64,000 bases of DNA from Diphasiastrum complanatum (lineage: Eukaryota > Streptophyta > Lycopodiopsida > Lycopodiales > Lycopodiaceae): NCBI GenBank assembly GCA_029204225.1, contig CM055097.1:44941366-45005365 (forward strand). The letters run 5' to 3'. The position numbers and the translations under genes were made by a program. This document shows, one piece after another, positions 14,839 to 28,469 of the stretch; within the stretch, counting starts at the first letter, position 1; each line of letters opens with the position of its first letter. The notes under the pieces are model-generated. The model was not told where the DNA came from, searched no databases, and saw only the letters and a program-made list of their open reading frames with translations.

Positions 14839-14985
14839 GAAGACTTGTCTGATAGGATTTCTTTGGAACCTGAAAAGGTACTTGATACAAGAACCAAACG
14901 ATTGCGTAATCGGGAGGTTATTGAGCATCTGGTTCATTGGAAAGGACATTTTGATGATGGGGATTAATTGGAGCTAGAAGGTAAT
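14839..14985 (+). pseudogene. Gypsy integrase chromodomain tail
   Basis: The plus strand encodes EDLSDRISLEPEKVLDTRTK, then RLRNREVIEHLVHWKG and HFDDGD before a stop and LELE. The LxPExVLDxRxxxLRNREVxEyLVxWKG pattern is the chromodomain found at the C-terminus of chromovirus-type Gypsy integrases. In such elements this module guides integration to particular chromatin. Only this last piece remains. The stop sits where a Trp codon (TGG) is usual (DxxWE). Confidence 0.7.
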
Positions 14986-17796
14986 ATTAAATTCGTTAGT
15001 AGTATATAAGATTCTATTTACCTAATATGCTAAAAGTAAAAATTTCAGCAAGAAAAAAAAAATCCTAAACTTTCTTGGAACAATTCTTTTTGTTACATAC
15101 GAAGCTACATGGTTCATGAGAGATTTAATCTCACAAAAGGTCAAGTCAGGTCCCATCCCCTTATCCGCCTTGCCATCCTTTGCTTTAGGGCAGAGCTAGA
15201 TTTTGTTGGCTTCTCGAATGTGTGCTTCAAGCTCATGTCACGCAATTTTGCATGATTTGAGGCTGCCTATTATTGAATGTCACGAGTATTGAATTCATGC
15301 ATGCTTCAAGGTTCCATATTCATAAATTATGCATGCATTGCAGCTTTTCACATGAGATTTTTAAATTTCAAGATCTTGTGAGTGGCCCTTTTGAGATTCA
15401 TAATGCCCTTTATTTGTACCACATTCAACGTTGACTTTTTTGCAAACTCCATCAACTAACTAACCTGAGCACAAATGGTGAGGAGTGATTCGAGGAATCG
15501 ACCAGAAAGAAAATGCTCGACGTTTTCATGTGTCATCAACTTTTTTATGTGTCATCGGGCATGTTACTTGTCTTACTTTTATGCTAGCGTAGTAGCTGCT
15601 TACGGGGGTTAACACTGAGCTGACAGCAATTAACTGCTGGGACACGAAGGCAAATGCGTTGCCCATGGCATGCAAGCAAGGAATTATACGCTTAGAAGTC
15701 ACGTAGTCGGTGCAGTTCATGCTTTTCTAGAAGTACGGGTTCTTGAAGCATTACAAAATTGCAGATACATAGAGTTTTTTTTGGACGTTATTGTGCTACG
15801 TACTTTGTGCTGGTGCAACGGGATCTCTGTCTATAGAGCGCAGTCTCACGTACCATGGATGATGAATGAACTAATACATTCTGAAATCTGGATTCTGTAC
15901 ATACCGATTGTTTACAAGACTTACAAGTCTAGTGTCCATTGTCCATGGTTTAAATTTTTGCAAAATTTAAACCATGGAATATGAAACTGTTAAAGAATGC
16001 GTTCAGACCTGAGTGGTCGTGCAGCAACATCTTTGCTGGTACTGCAATTGCCTTTCCGACTTTTGACATGACTTTCTAAGTCTTTCTTGCAGCATAGATG
16101 CCCGCAGCCCGAGGCCTTAAAAGACATCTGGGTCTTACGTGTGTGTTCTCCTTTGGAGTTTCGTCTTGATTCTCGATCCTTCAGTGTCACTGGAGGCTGG
16201 AGCCTGGGATCTGGATCGGAGGCGGTCTTTACAGTTTCACAAAGCTAGATAGTAATCGTTCAATAGACCGTCACTATGGATTCGTATAGAATAAGTCTGC
16301 GTCAACTGATTGGATCTTTAAACATGAGCTAACACTTTAGTCAAATTTTATACCTGGGCATCAAAATTAAACTATGCCCCTAACTCTTCGTATCGCCATA
16401 GTCCAGACCAAATGCCTTGTGATTGTAAAATCCTCCAGAGTCCATTGTCGCCTAAAATTTAAATTTCCATTGCAGCTTCTGCATCACGATTCACGTGACT
16501 TCCAATGCCAGCATTCACCTGGCAGCTAGTTGTACGGTTAAGAGAACACAGTCCTTCCATCTAGGACCCACATATTTGCATGATCTATTTCTATATTGCT
16601 TTATCGATTTTATCCTTACAACTGGATTTGTCATTGTGTTGTCAGGCGTCTACAGTCTAACTAATCAGTTCAAACCGTTCAAACTTCATACCCTGGTCCC
16701 CAGCTCCTTTCAGAAGGACACTCCAGGAGCTCGACTCGTGACTCGTTAGAGCTCAAGCCTCAAGCCAAAAACCCGATAACTATAGTACACTAGGAATGCT
16801 AAGAAAATATTCTTGGAGATTTCCTCTAAATTTTTTCAAAATCTGAAACTTTGGAACAAATTGGAAGGTTGTCCATTTTTTTGAACTGGAGCAAACAAAA
16901 TCTTACAACTTAAGACTCTTGCAAAAGGTGAAATTTTTTAAAAGCATAGGAACTCTCATAAGCCTCCTAGCATTAAATTTTTTCCCTTATATAGTGGCTC
17001 CCCTTGATGGGGATCTATTTACTATGAAAAATGTTCAAGATTCAATTTGAATATGATTATTACCATAGCTTTTAGCAAATTGTTTTTAATATCCAATCAT
17101 TAAAGTGCAAATTTCAGACTCTATTAAACAATTAGAATGCATACCTAACTATGTCAAATTAGTGTTCTACAATATCATCACTACTTGATGGTAGAAAATG
17201 AGGGCCAACCATGGGTGACAACAATGATAGTTAGTACAGGCAAGACCCTTATAGCAAGTCCCGTTAGCAAGTTGCAACAACAACAGAGAGGAGGACAAAC
17301 AATGTTGAATCTAGAGAGGATGGATAACGAGCCGCAACAACTATAATTATGGCAGCAAAAGGGAGGGAAATAAGCTACAAAACACAACCAAAGAGGATCA
17401 CAACAGTTAGAAACAAAATAAAATATTGGTTAATAGGAGGTAGAGGCAAGAAACCCTCATAGAACATATTGGAAGACAACCATTCATGAGAATAATCAAC
17501 GTGTTGCAAAGCTGGCCTTTAAATACTCCAAAGGACTAAGATGGATCTCCCATTCCCATAGAAAATCTAAAAAATCAACTACACCTAGACAACTTATGGA
17601 GCTCATTACTTAAGAGTTGGTTTGGAAATTGTCAAGGCTTAAACCCCCAAAATAATATCCCAAGTCTGGAAAAGTGTGAATTAGCAAAATAACATTGTAT
17701 TCCACAATAGAGTGAAGGTGTTGAATGGTATGATAACTATGGAGGAATTAGGCACTTAGAAATTTAGCATCTTAGCAAGTTATAGGATTTTAGCAT
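14986..17796. other. Region without recognisable gene
   Basis: About 2.8 kb with several short open frames (for example 15670-15984 + and 15990-16190 -) that I cannot support: they have no recognisable motif or repeat partner here. It contains the perfect hairpin listed separately. Confidence 0.45.
15943..15977. repeat. Perfect 16-bp inverted repeat with 3-nt loop
   Basis: CCATGGTTTAAATTTT, then TGC, then AAAATTTAAACCATGG. Both arms match at all 16 positions. It lies in non-coding DNA. A smaller hairpin (AGACTT-ac-AAGTCT) lies just upstream near 15917-15930. Confidence 0.95.
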
Positions 17797-19197
<1,401 letters not shown>

Positions 19198-19293
19198 CCC
19201 CTTTGTCTCCTCTCCCTAAGCTGGTGCTGCTGCTGCGCTCTACCTTCCTTCTCTGCTGTTCGTTGCCTCTTCAAAACATTTTCTTTCTACTGA

Positions 19294-20125
19294 ATGCAGA
19301 ATACACCTATGGACATCGGAAGCACATCCAAACATCCAGGTCGTGGGCGTGGTAGGCCACCATCGAAGGTGAAAAAGATGAATTCGCCAAACATGAAGTA
19401 TCTGGAACTTAGCATCACCGTTGGCTATGGAGGGGGTGACGTTGACGTTCGCTTGCTACCTTGATGCAACAGTTTCTGACAGATAAATGTGTAGCTGGGG
19501 TGTGTGCTTTGGAGAGGGGAGGCACACTGCTGCACTTGCATTTTCAAATGACATGTCGAATCATGGCCACCAGTGCCAAAACCGTGAACTTGCAGATTAA
19601 GCACCAGTTGGGTTGGGATGTGCAAGCACCAGTAGGAGCTCTGGTCATGTGCAAGAAGACACTCACACAGAAGGGTTTGCATACATTCCATGGTATGGTA
19701 GGCTACTGTTTGAAGGATTTCGGAAAGTCTCATTTCCAAGTTGCATTGCACAATGTTAAAACTGACGATCTCGAGCTTGGGAAAGAGCTTTATGCGAAGC
19801 TGGGGTCTTCTGAAGTGAAGAACACAGTCTGCTTGACTCCGTGCAATGTGTTTGAAAGGGCGTTTATGTACAACCTGTTTTATGGAAAGCGTTACTTGGG
19901 TCAATCTTTCGTAGCTTGTCTATTGTCGATGTTAAGAACCACAAAGTATTTTCCTTCTGCGACTTGGGTTACACCTTCAGAAGATCTTGGTATGGATGTA
20001 GAGCGAGCAACATCAGTGTGGCGGGCGATGTTGGTTCCTGGCTTGGTAACGTTGGAGGATGTTCATAACATCTTCTTTGGAAGATGTTCATAACATCTTA
20101 TTTGCAAGACAGCATGCACGTGGAT
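19294..20125 (+). pseudogene. HUH-endonuclease (Rep-like) gene of a DNA transposon
   Basis: The reading begins MQNTPMDIGS and has an AT-hook core GRGRGRPP at residues 16-23, then KYLELSITVGY, a candidate Rep motif I. After a one-base frameshift near 19447 the frame continues through ALERGGTLLHLHFQ. The H-L-H at 19533-19541 fits the metal-binding HUH motif. KKTLTQKGLHTFHGMVGYCLKD follows in two blocks; Y-C-L-K at 19704-19715 fits the YxxK catalytic tyrosine motif, 57 residues after the HUH. Later blocks are LTPCNVFERAF and LGMDVERATSVWRAM. A 25-bp tandem duplication (20058-20107) shifts the frame; reading through the second copy gives DVHNILFARQHARG and a stop near 20125. HUH enzymes nick single-stranded DNA for rolling-circle-like transposition. 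It resembles the family I know from Replitron-like elements of algae and seed-free plants; that assignment is from memory. It is broken by one frameshift and the duplication. Confidence 0.7.
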
Positions 20126-20230
20126 GATACTTTGGAGCAAGAACACGAAGCATTGATCATAACATGCATAGTGCAAATCCGAATGCAAACACGCCGACTA
20201 ATACGTCCACACCAGAGATGCCTTCAGAAG

Positions 20231-21105
20231 TATCTTTTGGAGCGCTTACACTCACATGCTTTCACTCAGCTTCTCAGTGATTCACCTTCCGATGAGACTC
20301 GGGCTCGCCTTCTGTCTTGTGCAAGCCCGGGTGCATGTGCTTGGCTTGTTGCACGTCCTATTGTTCCACACTTGCGCCTTTCTTCAGAGTTTTTTCTCAC
20401 CGCTCTTTGGGTTAGGTTGGGTCTCCCTCAACCAGTGCAGGTTTGACAAAATGTTCTTGTGGTCACCCTGTTGATCCTATTGGCACTCATCTCATGCGTT
20501 GCCCTTCTGGCGGAGAGCGCACTATGACTCATGATTCCATTCGTGACGTATTGGCATCTATTGCACATGAGTGCGGCTTTCATGTTGTCCGGGAGCAGAC
20601 CCACATCTTGCTTGTGTCTGATTCACAGTCGCCTCGGCGTCGAGTTGATCTTGTTCTTTTGCGCGAGGGGATTTGCACGCTTGGGGATGTTGTTGTTGCT
20701 GATCCTTCGTGGCCTGACCTCCTTTGACGTGCTTCAACTACTTAGGGTGCCGCTGCTTCACATGCAACTCTAGATAAAGAGCGAGATTACTCACATCGCA
20801 CTCCTGGAGAAGATTTTATTCCTTTTGCTTTGGAAACATATGAGTGCCTGCATAAAAAATTCGATGATTTTCTATCATCTTGTGCAAGTTTTGCAGCGAA
20901 ACTCCAAGGACGTGGTGCCTCACCTTTATCTATCATTACGGCTTATTATCGTCAACGAGTTTCTATGACTTTACAACGCACTCAGGCACTTACAATACTT
21001 CGACGTGCCGTAGTTGCAGGAACGAGTGCTTCACAACTTTCTGCACTACCTAAACTTCCAACTGTCTTAACTAGCGACTTACACGAAGTTGTAAGCTTTA
21101 TGTAG
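20231..21105 (+). pseudogene. Zinc-finger / nuclease-like C-terminal domain of a non-LTR-type protein
   Basis: Part one (20231-20443) encodes RARLLSCASPGACAWLVARP and an FFLTALWVRLGLP block. After a one-base frameshift near 20443 comes CSCGHPVDPIGTHLMRC, a C-x-C...H...C zinc-binding pattern. Then follow GGERTMTHDSIRDVLASIA, VVREQTH and SPRRRVDLVLLREG, ending DVVVADP. The spaced E, D and RRR(V)D residues resemble a PD-(D/E)XK-type nuclease fold, an inference from pattern only. In-frame TGA (20725) and TAG (20743) follow, with coding similarity continuing to a normal stop at 21103. Domains like this follow reverse transcriptases in several LINE-like elements; no RT is present here. A possible polyadenylation signal AATAAAAA lies near 21219. 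Confidence 0.5.
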
Positions 21106-22329
21106 ATACTCTGCGAGATTGTTGCTTTGTTATAGTTGTATAGTAATTCGGCTTATGGCCTTTACGCTTTCAACATGCATTCCTTTGTACTTTCATGGGT
21201 TTTCTCATCTTTTATTAATAAAAACAGGAATTTACTACTTATTGAGGGGTTATAAACTCTTTTAACTTTTACTAAGTTTCAAATTGAAAAGAATTGATTT
21301 GTTAAGCAAATTTCCATAAACACTTTGCAAAAGCAATTTTGAATTTAAATGAAAAGTAGACCAACTTTGAAAGTCTCAAGAATTTGAAGGTCAGAAAAGA
21401 AAAACATATGCAAAACTAAGAAATTGCAGAGACCAACCTACTTCTAGAAAAAAAAGGGCAAAAGAGCGTGGAGTTCACACTTCTCACGCTTCTCTATTAT
21501 GAATCGTGATTCGTGATCTTCCTTTTTAAGTTAAATATAATTCATCTCTGTAAAGGTCTGGTGGGTACTTGCAGACTTTCCTCGTGACCTTATCAGGATT
21601 CAGCATTTCAGTTTTCAGTTTTTCAACACAAACTGGGACCTGTGCTCGTTGCGATCTAAAGTTGCAGTGAATGCTGCTAGCTTCGTCAGTACGATCTTTG
21701 CTTTACTGGCAATCAGTTATGTATCCCAAGGCTCCAAGAGGATCTCGAATCTCCAGAGTCCATAACAACAAATTTTGACATCCATATGGATCCTTGTGAC
21801 AGATCATGAGTAGGTGCCCGTCCAATTGTTGTTAGCGCCACCTCCAAACGACTGAGATTTTTAAACTACGCTGAAATAATCGGCACGGTCCAGTTTGATG
21901 CACATTTTCTAGTCTTGGGAATTCAGTGTCTACCTTGTCCTTGCGCCACTTTTTGGAAAACTTCTTGTTTTTTACATCAGCCTTTGGTGCACTTTGCTTT
22001 TTGCTTGCCCTAGAATGGGTGTCATCAAAGATTCACTAATGTTCTTCGTTATTACTTTTTGCACATTACATTTTGCACATTACAGCAATGCAAATTTGCC
22101 ATGATGTAGATCAACATAAGAATCTTTGGTACCTAATGAGTTATTCGTGATTCAGAGCTATAGACCTCAGAGGCTAGAGCTGAAAGCGGAAAATCCTACA
22201 AACAAGTGATCTCAAAAAACAAGTACAAACACCCATTTGTTAAAACTCATTTTTTATCTTTCATTTTAGATTTATAGGATTTTAAAGGGTTTAACTTATG
22301 AACACTAAAACTTATGTAGTTATTGTAAG
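21106..22329. other. Non-coding stretch
   Basis: No gene is recognised. It starts with a possible 3' untranslated region of the preceding fragment and continues as AT-rich sequence. Confidence 0.45.
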
Positions 22330-22560
22330 CCAAATTAAGGAGCATATAAGACTCCTAAAAAGGTGATGTCCACGAAGGATCTTTCATCACCTTTGTTAGG
22401 GTCTTTTACAATTTGCTCCATAGGAGTTTCTATACTCTTACAATCTAGCATATTGAACTTTTTTAACATTGAAAGAGCATTTTGGATTGACATACAAAAG
22501 CTTTATCTTTAAAAAAGTCAATCTCTAATTCTAATCTGTAGTGAATTTTTCCAAGAGAAG
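22330..22560 (-). pseudogene. Copia RT remnant of the F family
   Basis: The minus strand reads SLGKIHYRLELEID, then (after frame changes) FNMLDCKSIETPMEQIVKD and DERSFVDIT. These line up with the RT of element F (DLGKLHYILGIEI, FHMEDCKVVSTPMES, NERSFKDIT at about 52290-52070). It is a small, frameshifted relic of a relative of F. Confidence 0.7.
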
Positions 22561-22989
22561 CAACTCCTCCATTGGACATGGTAGTTCAATTTTAAATAGC
22601 AGGAGCAGTTTGGTTTAGATCTACATTGCTTGGTTGATTTCGTAGTTGAAGTTCATTCTCTCTAAAACAACTTGCATTCGCTTGCAACAACCCTTGAGAA
22701 CCATTGCCACTTGATTCAGCTTCATTCTGATCTAGCCTTTTTGGCACTTGTTCCTCTACACTTTGTCTATAGTTGGCTCCGTCCTCCTTAGCCGTTGATT
22801 GCCCATCCTTCCATGTGTACCCGTTCTACAACATCCAATGGAGAAGTTTCGCTTTGACAACTCAATGTGGTTGTAGTCAGACATGAAATCAAGAAACTCT
22901 TGTAAATGTTCTTTTGGAGGCATGAAGAGTTCTCGACTTGGTGGAAATCTCTAATGTCTTGCCAATCTATTTACCACATCATCATTTTT

Positions 22990-24263
22990 TTTGTTGACTT
23001 TTCTTCTTGTTCACCACCAATGGTTGAAAGCTGCTTTTGAATCCTCGTATTTTGTAAGCTTTAACCAATTAAAGTAGGAATCTCTGAATTGATCTAGTGG
23101 CCAACAATCTAGAACTTCGTTAGAAGCTCGTGTGATTAGATCTTGAGGTGAAGTTTCAGTCATGCATTCTTGCGGCACACTACGCACTGACTGGTATGTT
23201 CTTGTCGTTATGCTTGGCCATGAAACTTCAGTCAAATTTTCATCTTGATCATTACTTCCAGATTGTTGTACTTTCTCATTGACTCTTACCCTTTGTTTTT
23301 CTTCTCATTCAGATTCATCAAGTTCTTTCTTTTCCTTCCACTCTTCAATATCTTTTCCTTTTCTGCCCCACCATCTTCTAAAGATTTTCTTTGAATCCGC
23401 ATAGCTTGTGTCTTCCAACCATGAAAAATATGGCTCTTTAGAATGATCAGGTGAGCGTTGTGTGAATGTTGATAAATATGCTGACCAACAGATTGCGGCA
23501 TTACGACTTGATTTAGAATCTTCATAGAAATCATCTTGTTGGTTTTTCCGTAATTCATCATCTTAGGATCTAATACCATCTGATCTACCTCTTGCTCTTA
23601 ACTCCTCATCTTTTCTTGTTCCATCCGCTCCTTTTGTTCAAGCTTCGTCCATTGCATTACTTTGGCTTTGTTCCTTACCTTTGCATACCACCACCTTCCA
23701 AACCTCTTCTTTGAATCTTTATAGTCCATCTCATTGAGCCATTTGAAGTAGTGCCCCTTCATCGAATTTGATGGTTGCAAGTTGAAACATGATAAATAGT
23801 CTAGCCAACATATGTTAAACTTTCAATCTGATGTGAAATTATTATCTTGATCTTCGTATTGACTAGCCAGCCCTTCACCACGATGATCTTCATTCCTTAC
23901 TTCTTCCTGTTCGTGATCTTGATCTCTTGGATCAACAACTTTAGTATATTCTTCTGTTTGTATTGCGGTCGTTGCTTGCTGATCCGTTGTGGATTGATTT
24001 CCAATGATATCATACCATATTTTAAACAATTCTTCATCATGCGCTGTTTTAGCTCCTTTTATCCACTACAAGTATTGTTGTTGCATATCTAGAGAGGTTC
24101 CAGATCTATGTAGAGAATTGATCACTTGTTCTATCATTTGATCAGTAGCTTGATTATGAGATGGAGTATCGTGATGAGTGACAGGCCTATCTTCACATTT
24201 CATCAATCTGCATGGCTTTGTCTTTTTCTTGTTTTGAGATGTTGTTGCTACTATAGCAAACAA
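22990..24263 (-). pseudogene. Unrecognised gene with repeated YF-WL...WW domain
   Basis: On the minus strand a long, broken frame contains at least three copies of one module: GHYFKWLNEMDYKDSKKRF then GRWW (near 23740-23690), EPYFSWLEDTSYADSKKIF then RRWW (near 23435-23370) and DSYFNWLKLTKYEDSKAAF then NHWW (near 23085-23011). A weaker fourth, YL-stop-WIKGAKTAHDEELFKIWY, lies near 24080-24020. Each is preceded by a stretch with a CW or ICW pair and followed by a charged linker rich in Glu, Lys and Gln. Stops at about 24066 (TAG), 23826 (TGA) and 23598, and a frameshift near 23590, break it. The most upstream ATG in frame is at 24263. I do not recognise the family; the repeated aromatic core suggests a small folded domain. 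Confidence 0.5.
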
Positions 24264-24959
<696 letters not shown>

Positions 24960-26112
24960 TCCAGTCTTTGGAAAAATTTGAGTCTTCGAAAAAATTTAAG
25001 TCTTTGGAAAAAAAAAATTGAGTCCTTTAAAAAAATTGAGTCTTTGGAAAAATTCGAGTCTTAAAAAAAATTCGAGTCTTTTGAAAACTTCGACTTGACA
25101 GTACAAAGGGTCCTTCGATCCTTCAAAAAAATTAGAGCTGACAGTTCGATTCTTCGAAAAACTTTGAGTCTTTGAAAAAATTCGAGTCTTCGAAAAAAAT
25201 CGACAACTCGATCCTTTGGGAAAATTCGAGTAGTTGAAAAAATTCGAGTCTTAAGAAAAATTCGAGTCATTTGAAAAATTTGATCCTTTGTAAAAATTCG
25301 AGTATTTGAAAAATTCGAGTCATTGGAAAAATTCAATCATTTGGAAAAATTTGAGTCTTTCCAAAAATTTGAGTTGGTCCAATAAATTCGAGTCTCGAAA
25401 AATTCGAGTCATTGAAAAAATTTGAGCCGCTCAAAAAATTCGAGTCATTGAAAAATGTGAGTCATTCAAAAAATCGAATCATTGAAAAAATTTGAGTCGC
25501 TCAAAAAATTTGAGTCATTGGAAAAATACGAGTCGTTTGAAAAAATCAAGTCATTTGTGAAATTCTATCCTTTGGAAAAATTTGATTCAATGAAAAATTC
25601 GAGTCATTGAAAAAATACGATCCTTTGGAAAAATTCGATCCATTGGCAAAATTCGAGTCATTTGAAAAATTCGAGTCGTTTGAAAAACTGAAGTCATTCG
25701 AAAATTTGAGTCTTTAAAAAAAAATCGAGTCATTGAAAAAATTCGAGTGGTTCGACAAAATCAAACCATTGGAAAAATTTGAGTCTTTTCAAATAAAATC
25801 GAGTCATTGGAAAAATTCTAGTCATTCAAAAAATTTGAGTCATTGGAAAAAATGCGAGTCATTCAAAAAAATCGAATCATTTGCAATTCTTTGGAAAAAT
25901 TCGATTCAATGAGAAATTTGAGTCAATGGAAAAATTCGAGTCATTGGACAAATTTGAGTCATTGGACAAATTCGAGTCATTCGAAAGAATCAAGTCTTTG
26001 GCAAAATTCAATCGTTTTAAAAAACTCGAGTCGTTGAAAAATTCGAGTCATGGGAAAAATTCGGTCCTTTGAAAAAATTTGAGTCTTAAGAAAAATTCAA
26101 ATCTTAATAAAA
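24960..26112. repeat. 18-bp minisatellite (GAGTCATTGGAAAAATTC)
   Basis: About 1.15 kb of degenerate tandem repeats with a period of 17-19 bp, so roughly 60 units. The commonest unit is GAGTCATTGGAAAAATTC. Since 18 bp is six codons, one frame encodes a repeated E-S-L-E-K-F hexapeptide in the better-preserved part (25881-26072). A shorter array of the same unit lies inverted at 61320-61612. Confidence 0.92.
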
Positions 26113-26199
26113 ATCCATGGAAAATCGATGATTCACCATCAAGTTCACCATCTGCACAAACACACAGGTGGCCAACTTTTATTAGATGAGACAAATCAT

Positions 26200-27440
26200 A
26201 ACATGAACATCAGTGAAAATCATACCAAGTGCTTCTCTTTCTGTAGTCGAATAATTTTTCTCTGATGCACTGAGTTGTCGACTCGCATAGTAGATGGGAT
26301 GATCCTTCTTCTGGTCGTCCTTCTGGCTCAGACAGACGCCAATAGCAAATGCAGAAACATCCACATAACTATGAAATAAAATAGCCCAGTCGGGTGGTCT
26401 CAAAATAAGAGTATTGATAACCTTTGCTTAAGATTTCAAATGCTTTCTGCTGTTCATTTGTCCACAAATATTCCACTTGTTTCTTCAGTAGATGTGTAAG
26501 AGAGACAACAATAGAAGCATGCTTTTGAATAAATCTCCTGTAATAGCCAACATGTCTTAAGAAAGCTCTTAGTTCACGTAAATTGGTTGGTATCTGGTGA
26601 TTTTTTATAAGCTCGACTTTATCTTTGTTGACTTCTATTCCTCTGTTAGATATTCTGTGTCTGAGCAATATTCCTTCTTTCATACCAAAAAAACATTTCT
26701 CTAGATGAAAAGATAAACAAGTATCTCGACACCGTTGCAATGTTAATTTCAGCTTCTACAGGTGTGTCTTTATATCACTATATACACAGAAATCATCAAT
26801 AAATATTTCGAGACATCATGATTCGCTGAAAAGTCGCTGGTGCGTTCAAAGACCAAAGGGCATTTTGTTGTAGGCATAAATGCCCCAATCCGTAGTGAAT
26901 GTGGTCTTTGAACGATCCTCCGTTTTGCACTCCAACCTGATTATATCCAGAAAAGCCGTCACAGAGACTGTAACGGTCTTGACTAGCAACCTGATCTAGG
27001 ATGAAATTAGTGAAAGACAGAGGATGATGGTCCTTCCTTGTGGTAGCATTGAGTTTGCGAAAATCCTGGCATATTCGTATTTTGCCAGTCTTCTTCTTTG
27101 GGACGACAACAATGGGTAAAACTCATTCATTACTTAAGACATGATAGATTATACCTGCCTTAAGGTGCTTGTTAAGTTCGTCCTTGACCATGAGAGAGTA
27201 CTTAGGATTGAGACGATACTGTCTCTGTCGAATAGGTACAGCATCTTTCTTAAGATCAATTCGGTGCTCTCCGAATTCTGCAGGTATACCCTTCAAATCG
27301 TCAAGCGACCAGGCAAAAACGTGTTGATACTCCTTCAATAGTTAAGTGAATTCCACTAACTCCGATTCTCCAAGTGACTTTGAAACATGCACAAATCTGC
27401 CAAGTGCAAGTTCAATCAGTTCAGTAGAATATGGTAATAT
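26200..27440 (-). pseudogene. Gypsy D1 reverse transcriptase and RNase H start
   Basis: RT begins EYQHVFAWSLDDLKGIPAEF (27332) and reads QRQYRLNPKYSLMVKDELNK, ICQDFRK, then NAPATFQRIMM near 26840. The region that should hold the FVDD core is damaged: frame changes and stops occur around 26790. RT thumb and connection follow as HRISNRGIEVNKDKVELIK (26660) and LRHVGYYRRFIQKHAS. RNase H starts DVSAFAIG and YYASRQLSASEKNYSTTERE (26300-26240). After LGMIF the match to D2 stops at about 26200. Confidence 0.85.
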
Positions 27441-27449
27441 GACACCTTC

Positions 27450-28456
27450 AGTCATACTGGCCTTGGTATGGCCATGAATTTCGAGCATGGTTGACTCCAC
27501 AGATGTTTTCTTGTCATCAACCTGGTTCTTGTTACCAAATTTGTGTTCAGATTCGTCACTTGAATCGTCGACTCTTTTGAGTTCGTGTCTACAACGTTAA
27601 TTTCTTCATACGAAACATCCACTTCAGCATTGCAGACATCGAAGAATTCTTCGTCATCAGCATTCTCATAACATTCAAAGTACTGCACTTCAATATCAGA
27701 TTCATTGGAAAAAATATTCAAGGCATACGAAGATTCTTTTGATGTAAAGCTGGTGTCGGACAAAGGAGTTTCACCTTCATATTTGTCATGATTCCAGGTT
27801 ATGATTTGTTCTGCTGGCTTACCTCGGTTATTGGTCTCACCAGTCTGAAATCTCAGCTCTCTGGATTTCCAATGTACACTTGCGTTTGATTGATAAAGCC
27901 AAGGTCGTCCAATCAGCACAGAATAGGATGACAAACCAAGTGGTTTGATAACAATGAAATTCATTGTGAATGGCTTGGCTTGAATGTAGACAATGACATC
28001 CTTCAGTTCTCCAACAAGTTTTCGTCGTGTCGAATCAACTGACTTGATGTTTCCCTATGTCGGTTGAATGTTAGTCAGCCCCAGAGCATGAGCTATGTCT
28101 TTTGTTATTATATTCACACTGGAACCAGAGTCAATTGGCACTTTTTCGATCAGGCATCCTGCAATGGAAATATCAATCTCAGGTGCACCGAGATCACCTA
28201 AATCGATAGACAAAACACCAGCATCTGGCAGAGAAACATTTTTCTTCTTTCTGGACACAAAAAGGCCTTTCAGTTGCTTTCTGTAATAAGTGTTATCTGC
28301 CAACAGCTGTTCAAAAGTAATGTTTGGACAAAGGGATCCAATATCAGTCACGATGTCATATTCTTTCGTCTTCGATTTCGGGGTTGGTTTATCAATAACA
28401 GCACTAGACAATTTCGTCTTCGCAATTTCTTTGTCCTCTTCCTCGAAAGTGACCAC
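27450..28456 (-). pseudogene. Gypsy D1 protease region
   Basis: Minus-strand frames 28456-28055 and 27964-27452 carry an acidic linker, then DLGDLGAPEIDISIAGCLIE and the aspartic-protease motif IDSGSSVNII (about 28125-28100). KPLGLSSYSVLIGRPWLYQ follows, where the IGRPWL block is typical of Gypsy proteases. A stop near 28055 splits the two frames. The matching region in D2 is 37880-38575. Confidence 0.85.
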
Positions 28457-28469
28457 CTTTTCTGTAGCA

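Noticed and set aside
15670-16190. ORFs of 104 (+) and 66 (-) codons
   Set aside because: No recognisable domain, and they sit among featureless DNA. They could be host remnants but I cannot support them.
19425-19904. 159-codon minus-strand frame over the HUH gene
   Set aside because: The plus strand carries the HUH and YxxK motifs in the right order, so the minus frame is a shadow.
24960-26112. CRISPR-like array
   Set aside because: The units are contiguous 18-bp tandem repeats with no unique spacers, in a plant nuclear context. It is a minisatellite.
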